Of a DNA stretch of 64,000 bases, positions 56,020-64,000 are shown one piece after another. Under the pieces are notes generated by a model that was not told the DNA's origin, searched no databases, and saw only the letters and a list, made by a program, of their open reading frames with translations. The DNA comes from Pholis gunnellus (taxonomy: Eukaryota > Chordata > Actinopteri > Perciformes > Pholidae): contig OU342806.1 of NCBI GenBank assembly GCA_910591455.2, positions 21,084,535 through 21,148,534 on the forward strand. The letters run 5' to 3'. Position 1 is the first letter of the stretch. The number at the start of each line of letters is the position of its first letter. Position numbers and translations under genes: made by a program.

Positions 56020-56114
<95 letters not shown>

Positions 56115-56116
56115 AC
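56014..56116. repeat. Long (CA)n microsatellite
   Basis: About 50 CA units with a single CC break at 56060-56062. The minus-strand Cys/Val frames through it are artefacts. Confidence 0.95.
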
Positions 56117-56649
56117 CAACCACAGCCCCTTCCTCCACTCTGGTTCCCTCTACTGACCTCTGTCCTACGTCTCTCTCCCTCCATATTTCCCTTGCAGTTT
56201 TTGACTTTTTTGAATGTCTTCTCTTCTTTTACCCTTTCTTTGTCCAGTGTTTCTTTACTCTCTCTCATTACTATTGTCTAGCTGCCTGCCCTCTCCTGAA
56301 CTAGAACAGAACCGGTGAAAAGATACCACAACCCGGCGTGCACATATACATTTTTTTTCTTCTTTTTAAAAGAGACCTCATTCAAATGGGACTCGAGGAC
56401 AATCGGAACATGTCAGAATAAGACCTGGTTCAAAGTACAGTGGACTCAAACAGTCCCGAATGGAGAGGAAACACTCTCAAATCTCTCAAATCCCAACAAT
56501 AAGCTGATTGGTTGATGTTGGGAGGTGGGATTAATATGGAAAAGAAAAAATATGTTCAAGTTTTGTGAAAGTAAAGAAATACACAGCAAAATAATGGGTG
56601 TCTTTTGAAACATTTTCATCAAACTATCCAAATTGCTGCACATGGCCAG
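56117..56649. other. Intergenic, nothing recognised
   Basis: Pyrimidine-rich to 56270, then AT-rich; no gene or repeat family recognised. Confidence 0.5.
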
Positions 56650-56755
56650 GCCAGCACCTTGCATGCTAGCTTGCGCGCTGTGTTCGTGAACGGGTGAATG
56701 AGAGGCAAATTGTAAAGCGCTTTTGGATGAAAGCTGTGCTATATAAGCGACTCAC
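56650..56755 (+). mobile_element. 3' tail of a tRNA-derived SINE
   Basis: GTGAACGGGTGAATGAGAGG, CAAATTGTAAAGCGCTTTTG and GCTGTGCTATATAAGCGACT match the standard 3' body of the teleost SINE type seen at 30320. The tRNA-like head is missing. Confidence 0.7.
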
Positions 56756-58139
56756 GGAAAGCACATTTTTATCCTGCAGTGATCTGAACCTAGAGGACTT
56801 GTGAAGACCTCTGCCACCTGTGTACGTGACTTTTATTTTCAACATAAGCTAAATTAATCTTGACTCGATATCAAACAAGTAACCAGAAATACGGTCTGTC
56901 TACTCTTATAGAGACACATATAACTAGATATATATGCTAATACCACTTACGCAAATGAAATCATATAATTGGCCATAACAGTTTAACCTTTGAACAATGA
57001 ATTACCGTATGTCTGTACTCCATATGCAAACCATTTACATAAGAGTGCATCATTTAAATGCACAATGTTTCATACCTTTCATGAGGCTACTAAATCCTCT
57101 TCTACCTCAGTGCAGTTTTTGTTCACAGACAGTGAACAATCACAGGTGACAGTGGACCAGCTGATTTTCTCCTCTTTATCTCTGCTTTTGGTGTGAAATC
57201 GATGTAGGTGGCCCATCTCCAGCCCTGCAGGGGGGAGAACATCAACACACCTCCAAAGAGTGAGGGCAGCAGCGGGATGGAAATCTGGAGAAATTATGAT
57301 CATGGAAACGAATAATTCTGTTGGTCATAGGTAGAATCACAGATAGGAAATTGTCGTCTGTCTTTATAAATATATACAAACTGATTTATATCTCTATGCG
57401 AGGAAAATAAATTAGATATTTGAAAGAAAGCTATTTCCTTGCACTGGATTGTTTTCTCATCCTCCCTTCTCTCTGAGCTGGAAAAGAGGATGAGCTGCTG
57501 GTTGGGGGTGTAAAATGGAGAGCAGAGGGTTGAGTCAGGGACTGTTAACCCCAAGGGAGGTTCAGAGCATCGGACCTGATTCCCAGGCCATCTCATTGTT
57601 CCCGGCCCGGCTGTAATTTAGGAGGAAAGCGGCGTCAAAGCGGCCATAAATCCTCCGTGTGCCGAAAGCGTCCCAATCTCAATCTGTCAGCGAGACACTG
57701 GTCAGCCGGTAAATACCTATCGCCCGCTCTTCTTCAAGTGATCACACACATGGGAACACACACTCTCAGTTTTGTTTGTGTGCATGTACATACGTTTCTA
57801 GTTCTACATGATGCTGCTCTTGCTGAGGAGGCAAGTTTTCAAGATGAGTGCGAAATGCACAGATGTGCAAATACACTCACACAGCACACTCTTAAAATAT
57901 GTAGGCTGCCTGTTTCAGTACAGACGTACAGCAGACAGCCTGAAACAAAGGAAAGAGGATAATGAGAGCAAGTTACACACAGTTTAGATTACAGCAGCTG
58001 CTGAGTGTTAAACCATACATAGTCCTGTTATAGCTCACTGATATATAAAGCAGCAATATAAAAAGCCTAAAAGCAGCAATGTAATATATAATCAGCTGCA
58101 TGCAAAAGTCCTCTCATCCATTTTTTAAGTTAAAATTAG
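56756..58139. other. Intergenic with one candidate element
   Basis: No gene supported. The patch 57535-57690 (GGACCTGATTCCCAGGCCAT, GGCGTCAAAGCGGCCATAAA) is unique and may be a conserved non-coding element (low confidence). The 101-codon plus-strand frame at 57657 starts in it but shows no motif. Confidence 0.4.
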
Positions 58140-58680
58140 CAGTTTTGCTGAACAAGGAGGGAAGAGAGGAAAGAGGCTAGGATGGATGAAAATGGGAAGA
58201 AAGGATTAACAACATTAAGAAGAAAGGACAGAAAAAAGGAGAAAAGTAAAGGAATAAGGAAATAAAATAAAAATGACTAAGGAAGGCAAGAAATAAGGAC
58301 AACAGGAAGTAATAAGGATTAAGAGGAAACGAAAAGAGAAGAAGAGGACAGATGAAAGGAGAGAAGAAAAGAAAATGAAGAGGGAACGATGGTAGAAAAA
58401 AGGATACAAGAAATATGAAAAGAAGAAGGGACATCAGGAAGGAAGGATGAGGAAAGGAAAAAAGCAGAATGTGATGAGGAAAGAAGGGAGGAATGAAGGG
58501 AAGAAATAAGGATTAAGGGAGGAAAGAATGGCAAAGTGAAGAACAGAAGCCAAAGGAGGGACTTTGCAAAATATAAAAAAGGAAGGAGAGAAGCAGGACA
58601 GGAGAGAATGATGGAGAAAAGACAAAAATTGAATAGTTAATAAAAGTAAGAAAGACAAAAAGATGAGAAGAAAGAAAGAG
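58140..58680. repeat. Polypurine tract of about 540 bp
   Basis: The plus strand is dominated by GGAAAGA, AAGAAAGGA and GGAGGAAAG words, with breaks at about every 15-30 bases. Minus-strand Phe/Ser/Leu frames over it are compositional. It mirrors the pyrimidine tract at 48985-49798 in type but has the opposite strand bias. Confidence 0.85.
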
Positions 58681-59423
58681 GTTTGTTACTCAACAATGTT
58701 TCTCTCATGTTGAATGAACGGTAAATCTGAAAAACCGCGAACTTCAACGATAAGATAACTCCATAATTTGTATAATGTCTCAACAATGCCGCTTCAAAAT
58801 GATCATTTTGTTTCAGATACTCTAAAAAATGATGTTCAAGCAGTCCTTTGTTTTCCTTCTTCTTTCTCTTCCTCTTCTCCTGGAACTTTCTGCACATGTC
58901 TGATCTAAAGGAGCCAACAGGGCATTTTAGTTCAAACAAGGTTACAGTGAGACGCTGGCTCCTCATGCAGGAAACTCCACTTATTACTAATCAATCATTA
59001 AACCTCACCTGAAGACAGTATGCTACACACACACACACACACCTACACACACCATACACAAAGGTGAGTTTCTTATGATGATCTCGGGGTCTATGTCCTT
59101 TATTTCTAACTTAATTAAAAGTCTCTATAGACACATAAACAGATAAACACACACGTCCACACAGTCAGCTGTGTATAGAGACATCCTCGTGTCGATCAAT
59201 AACGCTCATAGATTGTCAATTAAGTTCTGGAAGGGGAATGAATGGGATTTGCATATATATAGAGCAGGGTTTACCCATGCGCTCACAGGACGTCCTAAAA
59301 CTGCTGCCCTCAGCAGGCTGACCCATCGGGGGAGGAGGGGGAGGAGGGGACATGATGTAGAACAACAAAGCCCGAAATACACCTGAGATATTCAGATTTA
59401 TTCACATTACATGTATAACTATA

Positions 59424-59426
<3 letters not shown>
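58681..59426. other. Intergenic, nothing recognised
   Basis: A short CA tract lies at 59022-59042. The 109-codon minus-strand frame ending at 58637 has no domain. Confidence 0.5.

Positions 59427-59472
<46 letters not shown>
59427..59472. repeat. (TA)n microsatellite
   Basis: About 23 TA units, followed by an AACAACAACAATAATA patch. Confidence 0.95.
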
Positions 59473-59473
<1 letters not shown>

Positions 59474-60299
59474 CCACCTCAACTACTAACAACAACAACA
59501 ATAATACTTATAATAATAATACAATTCAAAATAATACCCATAACAATAAGTGAAGTCAAGTTGAGCATTGTTCAAACTCACTTAACTTTTATTTCATATT
59601 CTAGAAGAGATTTCAGCTTTTAATTTTAAGGAAATGTTTAGAAAATGATGCACAAGACATCTAGAATATATCCATTTTATGTAAACCTGCACCTATATTA
59701 ACTATCTTGGATTTCTGTAATTTAATCATCACATTAAACATCATAAAACGTGTTTATACTGCATGTGATATATGTGATAAACTGTTGAATATTGTTGTAT
59801 TTCCTAAATTCAAATCAGGAAAAAATCAAGAATTTTAAACACATACTGTTTAAATCCTCCTGGTTTAAATACATTATTGCAGTCATGCAGATGTTTTTTA
59901 AGACTGTCAGAATTCTCTTAAATTACTGAAGATGAGCGACTGAACAATTGGGACAAATTGGGAAATATCTGCTCATAAAATAAACACACAAGACTGCAAA
60001 TTGGACCAGACATTAAATACCAACTTTAGGTTATTCACAGTTTGTGATACTTTGACTCATTTCAGTCAGTGCCAACAAGTATTGGTTAGATATCTCTCCT
60101 GTAAGTCTCTCTAGGAGAGATAATAATAACAACAATTATATCAATAGAAGGATTCCATTTACATACATTCTGCTGTATTTCAAACTGCAGCTTAAATTTT
60201 CACTTTTTTCACAAATCGCTCGCTTGTGTGTACGCGTGTATGTGATCATTCATCTGCCTCTGTGCGCGTGTGTGTGCACATTGGTGTGAGTATGTATTC
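59473..60299. other. AT-rich intergenic DNA
   Basis: No gene, RNA or named repeat seen. Confidence 0.55.
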
Positions 60300-60435
60300 C
60301 TGCGTACCTGAGTCACTGCAGTGGCATCGGGGGCCAATTAGCGGGGTGGATTATGTGTCTGAACTCTGTTCCTGAGGGAACTTACACCCGCACCAAACAT
60401 ATCAGCTCATTGTACCAATGCTTTATGAGCTGCCT
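60300..60435. promoter_or_regulatory. Candidate conserved non-coding element
   Basis: GGGGCCAATTAGCGGGGTGG, ATTATGTGTCTGAACTCTGT and TACCAATGCTTTATGAGCTG are unique and homeodomain-site-like. It is bounded on the right by a short (GT)n. Composition only. Confidence 0.25.
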
Positions 60436-60537
60436 AGCGGTGTGTGTGTGTGTGTGTGTGTGAATGACAGTTGTGATGCCTTTCGGGTGTTCAGAGCCGC
60501 ACATGTGTACATCTACACTACTATATATAGATGCACA

Positions 60538-60612
60538 GTACATTACATTAAATTGTATTACTACGGCAGTCGCTTTTGTTCAAAGTGACTTACAAGAAGT
60601 GCATTACAACTG
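60538..60612 (+). repeat. Teleost SINE-like repeat fragment
   Basis: TACATTACATTAAATTG, GGCAGTCGCTTTTGTTCAAA and GTGACTTACAAGAAGTGCAT form the well-known teleost repeat phrase (ACATTACATT ... GACGCTTTTATCCAAAG ... ACTTACAATAAGTGCATT in the usual form). Confidence 0.7.
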
Positions 60613-62749
60613 AAATAAGTTGACTGATTTTGGTTGAACTAATTTGTTATTTGATTGAGTCACATAACCAAGTTTCAATTTTCCATTTTGGGGGGAATTT
60701 GCTGCTTGTCTTGTCCTTTGTTGGTAAATTGAATATATTTGGGTTTTGGACTGTTGGCTGGACAAAGCAAGCAATTTGAATCAGCCTTAAAGTGCATTTA
60801 AACATTCCACAGGAAGGAAACAATTTGCATGTCCCAAACAAAAAAAGTTAGAGCGTGTTCACTGCTACAGTACAAGTGAATATTTGTATTAATTTATCAC
60901 CTTTGGCGACAGTCAGTGCATTTCGGTGTTGCATTAGAATCACAGCTTTTGTCTTTTGCGGTAAATAAAGAGACAGTCAGCTCGAATTGTGTGTTTTTAT
61001 TATTAACTGTTGTTCAGTGGCTGAGCAAACACAGGACCAGCACTGAGGACTGTGTGTGTGTGTGCGGTGTGAGCCGGTCAATGGGGACATGAAGCGTTAG
61101 CTCGAGCATCAGCGTGTCCAATGGGATTGATCGATTTGTTGTTGATTGCCATAGCGACTCCCAGAGAGTGTGTTTAATATCTCTATTCTTCGGCAGGTGT
61201 TTACACTGGGACTGCTGAGCAGGTTTTAGTTACACTACGAAACACAGGGTTTGTCCTTTTTTTTAAAAATGTTGGCCCGCAAACAAAACAAAAGAAAAGT
61301 CTGTCATCTGACAGGACGAGTGAAGTCCTCTCCCTGTACGGCTGAAGTGGTGTCAGTGTTGGTGTGATGTTGTTGGGATGTTATCGCTCTCGGGCAGCAT
61401 CAAGCTAATATTGTCGCCCCGTTAGGAGGTCCTGCTACGCTAAATCTGTGCCGAGTGAGCTGAAGGGATCAGACTCCCGGTGTGTGTGGGGGGGGGGGTC
61501 ATGGGTTAATATATGTGTCTGGGAGACGGCCTTTTCATCCCCCTCCTCCCCCCAAACCTCCCTCATTCTGTCCATCTCTCCCTCCCTCCAGGCACACCCC
61601 TCACTCTCTATCCAATCTGTTTCCTTTTGTCAACGGCCCTGGCCTGTGATGTAGGGAGGCTCGGTTCACCAGGACACACACACACACACACACGCACACA
61701 TATACACTCACCATGGTGCATTAGACTGGTGATTTCCCCTCCTTCATGCCTATGCTATGGCCTTATTTATCATAATTTATCATTTTACCATACCCACTCC
61801 CCTTGCTATTCACATGGACATTATCATATTGTGTTGTGGCTGCAGGGTATATAGAGCACAGAGGGCTGGTGTAAGAGTGTGCACAGTGTATCTGAATTAG
61901 AGTTCATCCCTTTAAATACCCTCCTCAAACAGCTTCTAACAGCTTTACAACTGGGCGTTTTGTCAGGGAAATAAGGATATGAAACGCATAGGAGTAAAGG
62001 AGTATGATATTTATGATCCTATATCATGCTGGTCCTCGATTATTTGAGCTTCAGACATGCAGACTGGCCGGTCCACCATAAGGGAGAAGGAGTGCAGAGA
62101 AGTTCATATGACATTGTGGAGAAAAACAATTAGGAGATTATTGATTGTAAAGAATATTGTTGCTGTATTTATTGCTGCCTATTTGCCTAAACGTGGAAAA
62201 AAAGTACACAGATCATCAAATGTTGGTAGTTTGAATATATTGTCTTCCAATATACCGGCTCTACATGCTAGATGCTGAAAATGAGTTCCACCTGTAACCT
62301 TAAAGTTGACTTGGCTACTTACGGTTGTTTTGTTATACGGGGAAGTCTACAAGAGCTGTGAAACACAACCATACAGCATATGTGTGCTTAGATAACCCAC
62401 AATATGAGCTGAAAGTCTCTCCAGGACGTTTTATGGGTAGAATTTGGCGTCAAAATCAGTTAATTCAAATGGAATCGTCAGTATTTGTTTGTATGGGCAA
62501 ATATATATTTCATGCCGAGTTTAATTTTGGTAAACTTGGAAAACAAAAAAAAAGGAGCACCAATGTGTTGGCAGCGCTGACCTTTGAGGGAACGGAGAGC
62601 CAAAAGAGGAGATGCTAGCATATTTCTTTTATTTAACCTCCTCAGTTTGTTTAAAAACTGCTCCATGAAAAAGAAGTCTGAAGTTATATGTCAACGGTAC
62701 AAATGTCTTCTGAATAAACCGCGTGGAACCTAATTTCCTGTATTGTTTG
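60613..62749. other. Intergenic, nothing recognised
   Basis: Contains a G run at 61489-61498 and a CA tract at 61675-61699. Frames at 61448-61854 and 62057-62618 have no domain. Confidence 0.5.
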
Positions 62750-62990
62750 CTGGCCGAGGTACAGACCCTTTTCACGGCAGACATTAATTACACAAATGAT
62801 GGCTGCATTCTATTCAGGTAAGCCAGTTCCAGGGCTCTGGGATAGTGAATGACATGGCTTACTGGGCCTCTTAATAGAGCTGAGCCATCTTTGATGTTCA
62901 TATTTACACCTGTGCTCTCCCTGCTTCAAGTCAAAATGTCTGCCGTTAAAAGGGTTTATTGTGACTGACAAGCGGTTTTCTTCTCTGGAA
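62750..62990. promoter_or_regulatory. Candidate conserved non-coding element
   Basis: CACGGCAGACATTAATTACA, CAAATGATGGCTGCATTCTA and GGCCTCTTAATAGAGCTGAG run on without repeats. The texture is typical of vertebrate enhancers. Composition only. Confidence 0.3.
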
Positions 62991-63439
62991 AGTGCTCACT
63001 CCGTCAACAAGCTTCTACTGTAGTATACACACGGAGCGCATATTGTTATTGCACAAGGATAAGTGAATGCATTTTGCTGTCTCAGCAGAGTTGAGAGAAA
63101 TGTATCAATAGTTTTGATGATCACCTTTTGTCTTTAGGACCTTTCATCAAATGTTAATGTAAAAAATACGAGTTTAGAGAAGAATAAACTCTTCTGAATA
63201 AATTATTGTCATCTGTTATGCCGACAAAGAGGCAAAGAGGAATAATGTAGATTTTATGATTATCTCAGCTTCAGTAAAAAGATACGGACGCACTGAGCAG
63301 ATTAAATCCCCATCCAACAGACCACGCATACACACAACACACACACACTCACACACACTCAGTATTACTTTGCTCTCCAGATCCTAATGAGAAGAGAAAA
63401 ACCTAATTTGATCCATCTCAGCCCTTCACTCAGCCTCCT

Positions 63440-63459
63440 CCCCCCCCCCCCCCCCCCCC
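63440..63459. repeat. Poly-C tract, 20 C
   Basis: Third long C run in the window, after 24478-24509 and 38586-38605. Confidence 0.9.
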
Positions 63460-63589
63460 TCGGCTGGTCATGGGCTATTCCCGCTGCTCTGATTATTGTT
63501 AATCTCATCATATGTCTCTTTCCGCTCAATAAACCCCCCCTCCTCCGTCCGAGCTCCCCATTTTCACTCAAATCAAATTGTTACCGAAC

Positions 63590-63725
63590 ATAACCTGCCT
63601 GAGCCCCGGCGCGCCGCTGCAGTAATGCAGTTTGTCATAATTAAGTGCCGAGCCTAATTAATTAAATGGTCAGAGGGCTAATCAGTGCATTCTGGGGGCC
63701 GCACTGCTGCATGATGGGAAAGAAG
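63590..63725. promoter_or_regulatory. Candidate conserved non-coding element
   Basis: CATAATTAAGTGCCGAGCCT, AATTAATTAAATGGTCAGAG and GGCTAATCAGTGCATTCTGG: several TAATTA/CTAATC homeodomain cores within 70 bp next to CG-rich GGCGCGCCGC. Composition only. Confidence 0.35.
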
Positions 63726-63847
63726 TAAGGTTGAATAGAGATTGAGTGACGGATATCACTATTGACGGTTAAGGCTGAACAGGAATGACAAAGTTTATTG
63801 TGGATCCATCTTGGTGCATCTCCAAAGTTTAGGACTGCAAGCATATG

Positions 63848-63852
<5 letters not shown>

Positions 63853-63893
<41 letters not shown>

Positions 63894-64000
63894 CAGACAT
63901 TTCATGACTTTTGGGGGAATTGCATTGACTTACATTCATTTTCTGGTGATTTACCCTAACCCTAACCTTAAACCAAGTCTTCACCCTGAAATGTAATCAT
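63853..64000. repeat. (CA)n microsatellite with adjoining CCCTAACC-type repeat
   Basis: CA units at 63853-63891 are followed by TTTTGGGGGAATTGCATTGA, CTTACATTCATTTTCTGGTG and TACCCTAACCCTAACCTTAA. The same arrangement, less the telomere-like words, is at 39240-39352. The CCCTAA words are part of this repeat and do not mark a telomere. Confidence 0.75.

Noticed and set aside
58177..58658. Hydrophobic Phe/Ser-rich minus-strand frames
   Set aside because: They derive from the polypurine tract on the plus strand; three overlapping phases show the same residues.
63950..63975. Interstitial telomeric repeat
   Set aside because: Only two or three CCCTAA words occur, and they belong to a dispersed teleost repeat also seen at 39240-39352.

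Overview
The window looks like chromosomal DNA from a bony fish, probably a spiny-rayed teleost. The reasons are a large Maf bZIP gene of the MafA type, an intron-rich Pim-like kinase gene, very dense (CA)n/(GT)n microsatellites, and several dispersed repeats I recognise from other teleost genomes. There are no operons or prokaryotic features. Most of the open frames are chance readings through microsatellites and repeats.

Layout. Positions 1-339 are the 3' end of a mafa coding exon (extended homology region, basic region, leucine zipper, stop), followed by a long 3'UTR with a poly(A) signal at 2468-2473. From 2.5 to 27 kb there is a non-coding stretch with microsatellites, decayed teleost repeats and several compositionally distinct blocks that read like conserved non-coding elements. 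At 27046-28651 lies a foldback element with inverted arms of about 560 bp around a GC-richer core; a single third arm sits at 37894-38418. A tRNA-type SINE lies at 30.3-30.56 kb. An array of about 154-bp units at 31060-31795 is directly followed by the terminal exon of a complete minus-strand Pim-like kinase gene (31818-35933).

The kinase gene can be assembled from 10 exons. All splice sites are GT/AG, all phases agree, and the sum is exactly 1500 nt (499 codons plus stop). Exons 2, 3 and 4 are tandem copies of one phase 1-1 exon that encodes a basic, NLS-like segment. The intron between exons 3 and 4 carries a plus-strand fragment that looks like a C2H2 zinc finger followed by a second exon with splice signals.

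From 38.4 kb to the end I see no convincing gene. This part holds microsatellites, a pyrimidine tract of about 800 bp (48985-49798), a purine tract of about 540 bp (58140-58680), SINE tails, other repeats and further candidate conserved elements. The simplest reading is a mafa regulatory desert into which a member of an expanded fish Pim-like family and its repeat-rich surroundings were placed. The genes do not form an obvious functional unit with each other.
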